Below, in pieces: positions 9,001 through 18,981 of a stretch of DNA of 21,238 bases. The notes below the pieces were generated by a model. That model saw nothing but the letters and a program-made list of their open reading frames with translations. It had not been told where the DNA came from and searched no databases. Source of the stretch: Choristocarpus tenellus KU-1152. Taxonomy: Eukaryota; Phaeophyceae. The stretch lies in NCBI GenBank assembly GCA_964200185.2, contig CAXNAD020000356.1:1-21238 (forward strand). Reading direction: 5' to 3'. Within the stretch, counting starts at the first letter, position 1; each line of letters opens with the position of its first letter. The position numbers were made by a program, and so were the translations under genes.

Positions 9001-10728
9001 TTGGAAGCATGGATGGGCTGATAGTGGAGACATTCTATCGAGAAACAGCAAGCCAACTCACATACTATGGTCTCTTGCAACTTCATCAGACGGTATGTAA
9101 TGGAGACTATCTTTGAGCGGTGTTGGCCTCCGTTTGCCTATTAGCAATGAGGTGTTCTGTGAGCCACTTTGACTCTTACAGACTGTCTCTGGCACAGTGA
9201 AAGTTCAATTCAACCAACACAGGGCCTTAGAACCAGAGCATGTTTTGAGTGCACTTCTAATCCATTGAACATACATCTTTCACGTTTGGGTCTAGTGTTG
9301 ATTCATTATTGTCGTATTTGAAGTAAAACACCATTGAAAACTCTTTTTGGTGGAGGTGTGTATTGCCTTTGAGTATTCCCAATCTCTTTGATTCTCTTTG
9401 CCCACTATAGGTGCGTGAGCGCCAGCTGTGTGTCTTCTTCCGCAACAACCACTTTTCTAGCCTTTTCAAATATGAGGGCAAGCTGTATCTTCTTGTTACT
9501 GACTTGGGCTATGCCAGAGAGTACAGGTAAAGTTACAGGGGTACGTACCCTTACATATGTGTATATAATTTGCGATCTTTGTAAATTGTTGAACAACTTC
9601 ACAGTTGCGTCACAGGTAGAAGTTGTCAATGAACTCCAGTTTGTAATGATTCTCTGTGGTTTATTTAATCCTCATTTACAAAGATCCCTAAGCCTGTGGG
9701 AAGTTAGTGCAGCTCATGACTCAATGGGTTCTTTGACAGTGAGCCACTGTGCATTCAAGGCTTATTCTTACTTTGACAGTCACCACCTTACTGCCTCTAC
9801 TTGGCAGTGTTGTTTGGGAGAAGCTTGACCAGATTGATGGGGACACAGAATATGTGGATAACAGCTTCATGCGCATATCATCTGCTACACTCAGCCCTGC
9901 ATTGAAGCTCCATCACAACCATGATGAGTAAGTGAGAATTACAGTACATCCATGACTTTTTGGTCAAGTATGAACTATGAACAGATCTGGTTGTCCTCGC
10001 TAACCACAATCCTGCATGTTCCCCAACATGGACCACATACCAAAAATGGCAGTCAAGACTACATCCTTGCTTTGACATTACAGCAAGGTGCAACAACACC
10101 TTCAGCAGAGAGAATTGATTTTCAAAGTACCGGAAACACTTCCAGCCCCACCAGCTGCAGTGCTTCCGCCCCAGGGCAAGGAGAAATGGGTTCTGAAGGA
10201 ACCAATAGGCCGCTTATTGGGGATGATGAAGCTGTGGCATTTGCATTGCAAAGGGAGGAAGAGGATCTGTTCCGAAGGTCTCAAGCAGCATCTGCTCAAG
10301 TGATGTCAAGCAAAGGGACACAGCAAGCATCATGGGATGATACATCCTCAGAACCTTGGGGTGTACATTACACAGACACAGAGCTGGCAAACCTTGCAGA
10401 TATTGAACAGAGAATATATGAAGAGCGAGATAAGTGAGTTGTAACTTGATAGTCCAAAGAGCTAGGCTGGACTTTTGGCAGCACTGTGAGAAGAATACCT
10501 CCCTTCTGTTATTGAATAGACACCACAACTCTAACACGATTCTTGTCATTGTATCAAGAAGTGTATTCTTCTGACTGTACAGTATTTTTGTTGCATTTCT
10601 TCTTTCTTAATTTTTCCCTTGCATTATGCGATCATATATTCTCTTACAGGCGAAGACAAGCGGAGGCTGACCGGGTCAGACAACGTGGGTCGCCCAGCAG
10701 CAGTGGCATGTCTTGCCTTATTCAATAA
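6051..10728 (+). CDS. MINDY-1/2 family (FAM63) K48-linkage deubiquitinase, ten exons
   Basis: Exons are 6051-6188, 6308-6418, 6899-7066, 7312-7431, 7608-7928, 8922-9092, 9411-9526, 9808-9927, 10053-10433 and 10650-10728. All are GT-AG with matching phases, giving 574 aa. MINDY cysteine peptidases trim K48-linked polyubiquitin. The oxyanion Gln21 and catalytic Cys27 lie in Q-N-Q-N-G-P-C-P-L-L. G-L-D-V-N-V-R-F starts near residue 97, L-L-H-G-W-L-L-D-P lies around 126-134, and the catalytic His357 is in R-N-N-H-F-S, followed by L-Y-L-L-V-T-D and V-V-W-E-K-L. Ubiquitin-binding helices follow: Q-D-Y-I-L-A-L-T-L-Q-Q (423-433), D-E-A-V-A-F-A-L-Q-R-E-E-E (480-492) and a third helical stretch around 528-549. 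The end, C-L-I-Q, is a CaaX prenylation box. The start codon sits directly before the domain. Exon 5 and the first half of exon 6 insert about 150 low-complexity residues compared with human MINDY1 (469 aa). An upstream acceptor for exon 2 (start 6278) would add 10 residues. Confidence 0.93.
7653..8317 (+). repeat. 16-nt direct repeat, exon 5 and intron 5 of the MINDY gene
   Basis: The 16-mer TCATCAGGAGAAACAG occurs at 7653-7668 inside exon 5 and again at 8302-8317 inside the 993-bp intron 5. The intronic copy sits just after a good acceptor (cttcccttacag, ending 8299). A phase-0 microexon starting there would read T-H-Q-E-K-Q-K before a weak GTAGTT donor. This is either a small local duplication or a cryptic cassette exon. 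Confidence 0.4.
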
Positions 10729-10729
10729 A
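10724..10729 (+). terminator. AATAAA polyadenylation signal overlapping the MINDY stop codon
   Basis: AATAAA spans 10724-10729 and shares the TAA stop (10726-10728). If used, the 3' UTR would be only about 15-35 nt. An A/T-rich stretch with AATTAAA follows near 10763 as an alternative. Confidence 0.4.
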
Positions 10730-11220
10730 TAGTTCATTTGTATCAATCACTCTACCCTGTTTTAATTAAAAGTACATGTGTATTATAGGTGGGTGAGAGG
10801 CCACATATGGGTGGGGTTGAATCTGTGCATAAATCGCAACTGAAAGTCAGTCAGTCGTTTTGACATTCTTGAGTTTGTTTTCAAGCCTTATCCCTCTTGA
10901 GACATTTCATTCATATATGTGGGGTTGAACTTGAAAAAACTGTTTTCCTTGTTGATTTATGTTGGAGTGTCCATTCCCAAAGTATAATCTATGTATCCAT
11001 CATTTGCTCTTTCTTCTGCAGTCAAACGCGTCAAAGATCTCGTTGTCATTAATCAAAACCTGCAACAAACAAAAGCTGGAGAAAGGGCCTAAGGCCATGA
11101 AAGGAATTTGTGCATCACAAAATGATGTGTAATAACTCAATCAAAGGATGGGTTGCATGCAACCAGTGTAAGCTTTGATTCCTTCTCTACCATCAAGCAC
11201 AATTCTCTTCCAGCAGGCGA
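10729..11220. other. Convergent 3' region between the MINDY gene and the plastid protein gene
   Basis: The two flanking genes converge, and 492 bp separate their stop codons. No coding frame is convincing here. A perfect 14-bp palindrome lies at 11151-11164 (listed separately). I find no clear AATAAA on the minus strand for the right-hand gene. Confidence 0.6.
11151..11164. repeat. Perfect 14-bp palindrome
   Basis: GGTTGCATGCAACC reads the same on both strands and lies in the expected 3' UTR of the minus-strand gene, about 57 bp past its stop codon. With no loop it is more like a dimeric protein-binding site than a hairpin. It could also be chance. Confidence 0.5.
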
Positions 11221-14200
11221 CTACACATCTGGTGCTTCCTTGATGAGCTCCACCAGCTTGTCATCCACATCATCATGAAAGTAGCTCAGCTGGGTGAAGG
11301 GGTTGCAGAAGTTCTTTGAATTACAGACTGGTTGAAAATTATATAAACTACACATTGAGTTGATCTTAATACACAAAAATGCTTCAAAAAGTATGACTCC
11401 ACTGTTGCAGCTATCTCTCAGACAATGACCTTGACCTCATTTTTTGGAGCAATTTACAGAAATCAAAGGTGATCAGACACAGGACCATTTCTAGAAGACA
11501 GCATATACAACTAAAGTTTTGCAATGGGTGGAGTCAGGGTGCGTATGATTGATCAGATTGAGGATAGATGTCCTGCAAATAAGGGAATTATTTTAAGATG
11601 CACTCTTGTCTTGCTTGGCGAGCTCTTGTGAACGTTAAGCATCGTTTGAGAAGGTGATCCTGGTGAAACTGAATATGCAAATCCAATCTAAAACGATTTT
11701 GAGGGTCGCTTTGTTTTGAGATATTTAAAATAATTGTGGAGATAAAGTTTGGAAAGCATCACAGTCAACAAAGAAAATATTTCTTCCTAGTTCTCAGACA
11801 TATATAACTGTGCATTGATAGGTTAGAATACAAAAACAATTAATTTACCCCATTAGATATTTCTTTAAATATGATGAAAAGTGTCGCCGAACTAGAAACG
11901 TTGCAATGGGATTTTGGATCTTGGTGAAAAGGACACCACATAAAAAACTTGACTTAGAACAGCAATGAGTAATGTTAGTGTGTACACTGGGATGTGCAAC
12001 TTGAGGTATACATATTTTTTTTATTGAAGACTATCCCCTGGTTATCACAGAGTCCAATTCCATACTTGAGTAGGAGGTGACAGAGGATTAGAGTGCAAGG
12101 AAATCGCCACATGCCATTTGGAAAACAAGAGTAATGCACATTGGTATGTCACTACAAGCAATAAATATTTGAAGACACAATCTCGTGAAAACACAACCTA
12201 TCGATCCTATCTCCAACTTTTTGAAAGGCCAGTTTTAAGTATTGATTGGGGAAGCCAAAACAAATATCCTTGAAAAGAAACTCCCCTGAAGGAAAAACAG
12301 GTGGCGGTCGGGTTGAAGTAAGGGTTGTAACTTTTGGTCACAAAAGGGATCATTGCACGAAAATAGGGATTGTGTCTGTATCTCTCAAAATTAGGCGTTT
12401 AATCTGAACCCTGTAACTCAATTTGACAGGGAAACGGGTGGCTTGTAATGAGTCAAATGCTGTGTAACGTTTCAGATATATTTTGTCGTTACTTGAAACA
12501 TTTCGTGCTCCAGTTCTGCCAACCAAAAAAATAAATAAATGGTTGAATGACTTAGCGCATCCTTTGACACGAAATCCATGTCCCTGCCTGAAGTGTGAGT
12601 GCACCTCTCTCAAGTATACACAAGTGGCGAGAAGGGTTCAACTCTAGACCAACTGTAGTGCTGTTCAAAACATCTGCTACAAAACAGGCACAACTTGATG
12701 CATGAGAGAGACTGAAATGCACAAATTTATGAGTGGAGCAGATCTAAATATATCAACAAATTTTCGGTGAATACACTGAGTGATCCAGAGTATGAAACCA
12801 GAGCAAGGGTCCAAAGAACTATCGCAGTTGAGAGATAAGGCTTACCTGTGCTACTGTGAAGTAGTTGACTGGAAAGACAGCGGCATCAATCATTCCTTCG
12901 GTGTTTTCTAGTTTCATGCCCTTGTCAAGCATATACTTGACAACATACTTGAGGAGCTGCTCCACCTCCACTACCTTTCCAGCTCGTTTGCCGTAGTCTT
13001 CAATTTGCTCCTTGCCCACCTGTATCAGGATACCCAGGGAAAAAAATTCATGGAGAATAAACTTCGACTGATCTGGTCCATCTACTTGCCTGCTCGACAT
13101 TCCAAGACAAATGTATCTTCTATTCACATTGAGAGATGATACACCGTCTTTGAGGTAGTGAACAAATGATGCACAATGAAACCTACACCAGTCTAATGAA
13201 AGCACACTGTGCTCAACCTGGGTTGGTGCTGAGTGTGACCTCAGGTAATGCCAAAAATGAAATATGTTCATGCCTTGCCAGCTGAGGTAGAGGATCTGGC
13301 TTTGCATGATCCTATTGAAATACAGTTAGGTGGTGCCTGCCAACATGAAGTTAGGTCCCAACTGCCAGGTAGCTAGGTGATTTGCCCTATCAATGTTTGA
13401 GAAGCCAAGACCCAATACCAATGCTAAAATGAATGAAGAACCTTCTGCTTACCACAATCCTGTGGTGTGTCACTGCCTTGAAGTTTGTAACTTCAAGCAC
13501 CGATATGTAGCCCCCAGGAGTCTCCTGCACAAACTGGACATCAATCGATCTGTTCTTTCTGATAGACGAAACGAAGGGCTCTTAATGAGATGGACCATAA
13601 AAATAGTAAGAACCAACCTTACTAGCTCATAGAAGGAAACTTTTCATTTTTCCCACCTTGGAAGCACCTTAGATGATGTAGAAGCACAGTAAATTTCAAT
13701 GTGCTAGCTCGAAATTCAGCCACAAGTACTCCCACCTGTTTTGATTGCATCTAAAAAATACAGCCAAAATGACAAAAAAAAATGGTAGAAAGTAGACTTT
13801 CAGAAGCTGGTATTACCACAAAAAGATGTGCATACCTCTTCTTCGGTTCAGGATTGTTTTGAGCTGGTTGCTCCGACATGGAGAGCCATAGGGGGATCCT
13901 AGAAGAACCTTTTCGCGAAATAGCTTTCAACATACTTCCGACCTGAGTATGGAGGGCCAAATAATTCAGAGACTCTTCTATGTGGACATTTAAACAGGCA
14001 AGTGGAGCTCCACGCATGGTATAATGTTTCATCATGACAATAGTACAACTCTAATCCATGAATGGTCACAAGTGCACCTCCTCCTTTCAAGTTGTAGGCA
14101 TACAATTCCGTCAAGAACTAGCTTCATGATATAGCTTGTTTCCAACTCCTTGCATTGTCGCTCAAGTATTTCGAGGGGAACAGGCATCGCTCCACAAAGC

Positions 14201-14388
14201 GGATTCATATCATTCCATCTCCGAGGTTGAAGTGCTCAAACTATATCCTTTATAGGAGATTGCACATCCAGTAATCAGAGCATTTTGAAGAGTTGTGGAT
14301 GTATACACGCATCTCTCACCTGGAACGCGTTCACTTGTGAGAGAACTGTGGTAGCCACAATCGCGACCAATGTGAACAAGGTCTTCAT
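11221..14388 (-). CDS. Unknown protein with plastid-type bipartite presequence, about 222 aa
   Basis: I do not recognise the family. Six exons fit with matching phases: 14307-14388, 14104-14234, 13836-13942, 13453-13558, 12846-13019 and 11221-11289 (stop TAG 11221-11223). Residues 1-21 form a clear signal peptide (M-K-T-L-F-T-L-V-A-I-V-A...) ending V-N-A|F-Q. Phe after the cleavage site is the hallmark of plastid import in red-derived secondary plastids. The mature part has a W-N-D-M-N-P-L-C-G-A-M-P segment near residues 34-45, then a helix-like stretch. Next come a P/Q/N/K-rich linker (about 92-107), a strand-rich Q-E-T-P-G-G-Y-I-S-V-L-E-V (116-128), and a charged helical region with K-R-A-G-K-V-V-E-V-E-Q-L-L. 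F-P-V-N-Y-F-T-V-A-Q follows around 191-200, and an acidic end finishes in E-A-P-D-V. There is no membrane helix after the signal. The last intron is 1,556 bp and the others are much shorter. The exon 1 donor is uncertain: a stronger CAG|GTGAGA lies at 14320/14319. The gene is head-to-head with the plastid transporter gene. Confidence 0.72.
11290..12845 (-). other. Long last intron of the plastid protein gene
   Basis: It runs from GTAAGC (12845 downward) to the pyrimidine-rich acceptor cttctgcaaccccttcacccag ending at 11290, phase 0 on both sides. At 1,556 bp it is several times longer than the gene's other introns (72-433 bp). I see no further exon that is phase-compatible and protein-like, but a small one could be missed. 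Confidence 0.6.
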
Positions 14389-14902
14389 GATCGTCTTTGC
14401 CGATGAGCGTCACTCTCGTCAAAGAAGACCCCTTGAATCCGTACAACCGACTTCCCAGCTGATTCCTTTTCTTCCCTCTATTAAACTGTACCTAGTGCTT
14501 CTCCTGCCTTGCTTACCTCGCCCTCATTAGCATGAGCGGTCGTGATAACAAAGCTGAAACTCGACAATTTCTAGTTGTAAACTGGATTTCATCGTATCAT
14601 GGACATCGTAAAAAGCCATTGGTGATGTCATTATACGTACGAATATTGGAAAAGGCGTCGGTTCATGTCTTCAACTCCAATACAAACAAATCAAAACTGA
14701 CTGTTTTGTTGTTCTTGGATCAGTGTCCACCACAGACACAGCATTTGGGGAGGTATTGTCGAGCCTGACCACTTGGAAACGACCGATCCTACAATAATAG
14801 CTTCTTGTATTCAAACGGAATTGTTAGGTGGAGTGAGGAAGGGAGAAGGGGAGGTACAGCTTGATTGTGCAGTACCATACTATTTGCATCAACATTCATG
14901 TG
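14389..14902. promoter_or_regulatory. Divergent promoter region of two predicted plastid-protein genes
   Basis: 514 bp separate the minus-strand ATG (14386-14388) and the plus-strand ATG (14903-14905). Both genes encode proteins with A|F-type plastid presequences, so this region should hold both promoters. An open plus-strand stretch at 14532-14768 has no family resemblance, and I treat it as noncoding. I see no clear TATA box. ttatacgtacgaat around 14631-14644 contains the palindrome CGTACG. Confidence 0.55.
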
Positions 14903-17900
14903 ATGCGTGTATCTGGACTCTATTTTCTCCTCTCTTGCGCTGAAGGCGTAAGGGCCTTCGCACCGGGGCTGAAGCATGGATCATTGGAGCTGGGAAAAGG
15001 AAAGGGTTCACCTTGGAGATTGAGCCCTGTTGGCATCAGTCTCGAACGAGACTTTATGAGGTTGCGTGGCGGATGGGGTGTAAGTCGTGGCCGAAATCAT
15101 TCGAAGCCGCGAGAATCGTTGGTTTCGACTCTGAATTCCCCCTCGAAAAGTGACGATATCGTCGAACTTAGTGGAGGAGGGGTTGAGACAAAACCTACTT
15201 TGGGCAAGGGCTTAGAAATTCAGGTGAGAGTTGATTCCACATTGAACGTATACCTGTTCGTACACACCTGTTCTCGCGGGCAAATTGAATTTATGGAAAA
15301 TGTATACAGGGTATTCCGTTGACATGGGACATCCTGGCGATCCTGATGGTGTACTTTGTCCAAGGAGCGCTCGGACTTGCTCGACTTGCAACCACTTTTT
15401 TCCTGAAGGATGATCTGCACCTTGAGCCAGCAGAGGTGGCTGCGCTGTCAGGACTGTTCAACCTGCCGTGGGTCCTAAAACCGCTATACGGGTTCCTCTC
15501 TGACGGGTTGCCTATATTTGGCTACAGAAGGTGAAAATGTTTGGCTGGAGGATCAGTCACATTTGCGCTGGTTCAGGATTGAGGACACGTCATTGGGCTG
15601 ACAAATTCAGACAAAAGTGAGCTGCTTGAGCATGAAAATGACTGTGGGGGTGCCCACAGGAGACGGAAAAGTTTGTATATGAACCGTTATATCTCATAGC
15701 AGCGATGCCAATGTTTCTTTGGACTGCACCAGGAGAACAAGATACAGCAAACATCATACATCCACGCCCTTGTATTTGAACAAGTTTAGCGCATCATTTG
15801 TTTTCACCTCGCACATTACAGGAGATCGTACATGATCCTTGCTGGATTAGTTGCAACTGGAGGATGGCTTTACCTCGCCAACTGTGCACATACTCCGCTT
15901 GAAGCCACAGCAGCATGCATTGTTTCATCACTGGGATTAGCAGTGAGCGATGTGGTAGCCGACTCAATCGTCGTGGAGAAGGCAAGAGCTTTAACAATGT
16001 CTTTTTGTTTTTGCTTGTAGAACTTGTAGAGTTGATAAATTTTCTCTAGTATTCGAGGAATCAATTTGAGTTCCCCCTTGATTTGAAGCACTACTGGACA
16101 TGACACAGATGGGATTTGCCATACAGATTATCTAGTTGTAGCTTACTGCATCCTTGGGGGAAAATATGTTGTCTAGGCTTGGGGTCTTGTAACTCGATGA
16201 CAAATTTTGCACAGTGTCCATCAAAATATGCAGGGTCAGTTGATCTAAAATCCAGTGAGCCTGAGACTAGCAATGACATCTTATTTTAAACAATGAATAC
16301 ATTTTTATATGTGAGGATTAAGATATTGAAAAGCTCAACAACATCCATAATAATAGCGAAATGCAGGTCCTGTAGTAGGCTGTACAATGTGTCATTGAGG
16401 CTCGTGATACTCCATGTGCAACATCTGGTTCATGCCTCCATTTGTTTGCCACACATCTTGCCTCAACTGTTACAGCCTTTGCACCCCCAACCAGTAGGCA
16501 CGAGATTCCCAGTCTCAGTCCGTGTCTGGTGGGCTGCAGTCCCTATGCTGGGGCAGTGCAGCCCTAGGTGGGATAGTCAGTGCATATTTCTCTGGGGCTC
16601 TTCTGGAACGGATGAGTACACGTGAAGTGTTCTCTTTAACAGCTTGTCTGCCACTGCTGATCACATTTTGTGCCTTTCTTGTGGATGAGCAACAAGTCAA
16701 GAACCTTGCCCACAGGTTAGAGAGAAACATGTGACGGCTTGCTAGGGAAAGGTGGAACTGTATCAGACACTGTTAATACTATACATGACTGCATGACACA
16801 CAGAACATGATAGAGGTTGCACTGTTTTCAACCTCTTTTAGTAACCTTGACTGACTGAAACTCATGAGCTGAAGCTGATGGGAGGGTTGCTCATGGTGGT
16901 GTCATGTTTCCTCTTCATGACTCAACAGTCCCGTGGAGGTTGTGAAGGGTCAAGCGATCAGGTTGTGGTCAGCCATCAAACAGAAGAAGATTTGGCTCCC
17001 AGCGCTGTTCGTTTTTTTCTGGAAGGCTACCCCATCAAGTGACTCTGCTTTCTTTTACTTCCTCACTGAAGATATTGGTGAGTACAGTGTGCTCTCATTT
17101 TGGTGACTACGTTGTGTATTATGTGGTATGTCCCATGGGGTATGCATGTTCTATTCTGTGTGAAGTTGCCATGGTCTCTGTTGCATCCACTCGCTGCACT
17201 ATAGGAGGAGACTTGAAGTTGACTTGGTTATCAAGTAGAATAATGTATGTAATGAGATGCTGTGTGCTTCTTGCTGAACTCAGTATGCATACTCTGTCCT
17301 TAGCAGCTCCTCTGTGCTTGTGTCTTACTTTGCTACCCAGGTGTTGGGCCAGAGTTTCTTGGACGTGTAGCACTGGGCTCCAGTATTGCATCCCTTGCAG
17401 GGGTTGGGATCTTTCAGTATTTTCTGAAGAGTGTCAAGATTAGCCGAGTTTTATTCTGGACAGCTTTGGTATCTTTGCCATTGGGATTCACACAGGTGAG
17501 AGGAATGTGGGGAATCCCCCCTTTTGGGCTGGTTTAAAAAAAAACTGGTTTAACCATCAACCCTTCAAATGCATTATTGCATGTTGTGGATGACAAAAAC
17601 CCCCCCCTCTGCCACTCCTATCTGCCACTGCATTGTACTATTTTGTGTGAAATAACTTCGATTGCGGAACACATTTCCCCAAAGATTGTACAGTCAAGGT
17701 GCCCGATTTGTTATCCACAGACAAACTTCTAAAATTTGTAGCTTCCAGTGATTTGAGGAGATAGCTTGAGTTGAGAGATGTATGCAATATCAAGTCACAA
17801 TTATGGGTCTGGGACTGACTGCATGGTCGGTTGATTTCCCTTCACCCCCTTGAAGTGTTAGTTCACGTCAATGATCCAAACTGAATTAAAAAGGAATGAG

Positions 17901-18506
17901 CTGGAAATGACAAAATCATGCACTATTTATTAGTGTCACAAAACCATACTGGTAGTGCAAAGTGTGATTGATCTAATGTAAGAGCCCATATTCTCCCAAA
18001 GCCATACTAGCACTAGGCCAAGGGTGGATTTGTCATAGACTTCTCCTTCCCAACCCCCTTAACTTTTGAACTTGTCCCAAAACCTGCAGCTTCTGCTGGT
18101 TTCTCACGTCAATCGACAGCTGGGCATTCCTGACGAATTGTTCACCTTTGGTGATGATGTGATCCTGACTGTTCTGGGACAAGTGGCATTCATGCCAACA
18201 CTTGTGTTAGCAGCAAAGCTGTGTCCTCCAGGGGTAGAGGGGACGCTATTTGCCCTGCTCATGTCCATATATAATGGAGGGAGCATTGTTGGGCAAGAGC
18301 TTGGTGGCCTCCTTACCAGGGTAATGGGTGTCACAAATGCAGATTTTTCTCGCTTGGCCCCTCTGATTATTGTGTGTAATCTGAGTACCCTGTTGCCGTT
18401 GCCTTTTCTTAAATGGGTCAAGGATGTAGAGAACGAGGAGGACTCATCTACCCCAGAGGGTATTGAGAATAACACTGTAGATGTAGAGCACAGAAGTGAA
18501 AGTTGA
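14903..18506 (+). CDS. Folate-biopterin transporter family (BT1/FBT, MFS) protein, predicted plastid-targeted, seven exons
   Basis: Exons are 14903-15223, 15310-15530, 15822-15981, 16498-16715, 16929-17077, 17341-17495 and 18090-18506. Phases match throughout, giving 546 aa. Family members are 12-helix carriers of folates and pterins; the Arabidopsis homologue At2g32040 and Synechocystis slr0642 transport folates. Residues 1-18 form a signal peptide ending V-R-A|F-A-P-G, followed by a basic Ser/Gly-rich transit region to about residue 107, all on exon 1. The carrier begins at exon 2 with [15 protein letters not shown]. Family marks are [23 protein letters not shown] (178-184), [11 protein letters not shown] (223-233), Q-S-L-C-W-G (248-253), [15 protein letters not shown] and N-G-G-S-I-V-G. 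An acidic hydrophilic tail ends the protein. The start is the first in-frame ATG. The N-terminal presequence suggests the plastid envelope. The intron after residue 234 is GC-AG (listed separately). Confidence 0.93.
15982..16497 (+). other. GC-AG intron in the transporter gene
   Basis: The exon before it ends V-V-E-K (GAGAAG) and the next begins [19 protein letters not shown], matching the family order V-V-E-R-A-R...Q-S-V-S-G-S-L-Q-S-L. The junction sequence is AAG|GCAAGA...ccagtag|GCACGA. AG|GCAAG is the usual consensus of GC-AG introns, and no usable GT donor exists before the in-frame TAG at 16018-16020. Both the intron start and the exon start would encode Ala-Arg. The acceptors at 16509 and 16515 would drop conserved residues. 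Confidence 0.8.
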
Positions 18507-18975
18507 ATGCAGAGAATGTGGGTAAAATGTCCAGGATTAACCTTTTGCCTTGTGATAAAGGAGCATCCTGTGGGAGCACTATCAGTGCAGACCCCATGAG
18601 AATTAAGACACTTTTTGCCTAAAGTCTTCAGAGATGCTGAACAATTGTGTGGATGAGTAGAGATAAGGAAGAGTACCCACTTGCTGGAGCTCTCAGTTGT
18701 GTTAATGAATTGCTTTGTACATGAGGTTGGCAGATTTTAGCACTGGAGCAAGTACATCCAAGACAGGCTGTTCTGAGCAAACCTTGTAGTACGCATAATA
18801 GTATCACAACTTTGCCTTTGAGAATTTTTGGGTGAAAATCATGGAGGATGTTACCAGCTTTTTTTGTTGAAGAATTGTGTCAAACTGCTCAGTTTTTGTC
18901 ACCTTCAAGTTACCTCACTTCTTCTACTGAGGAGTGTGTGGGTCACTTGCTGATTTGAACTTATAAGATTAAAAA

Positions 18976-18981
18976 AATAAA
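18976..18981 (+). terminator. Possible AATAAA polyadenylation signal for the transporter gene
   Basis: AATAAA follows an A-run about 470 bp past the stop codon and is the clearest canonical signal downstream. Algae of this kind often lack a strict AATAAA, so its use is uncertain. Confidence 0.3.

Noticed and set aside
9388-9828. 146-codon plus-strand open frame overlapping MINDY exons 7 and 8
   Set aside because: It is out of frame with the conserved R-N-N-H-F-S and V-V-W-E-K-L coding frame, so it is a shadow.
12350-12613. 87-codon minus-strand open frame in the long intron of the plastid protein gene
   Set aside because: No homology, no usable phase-matched splice sites, and lysine/arginine scatter typical of noncoding sequence.
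14532-14768. 78-codon plus-strand open frame with ATG between the divergent plastid genes
   Set aside because: No family resemblance, and its position is in the expected promoter region; kept only as a note.
18104-18475. 123-codon minus-strand open frame
   Set aside because: It is antisense to the conserved last exon of the transporter and has no features of its own.
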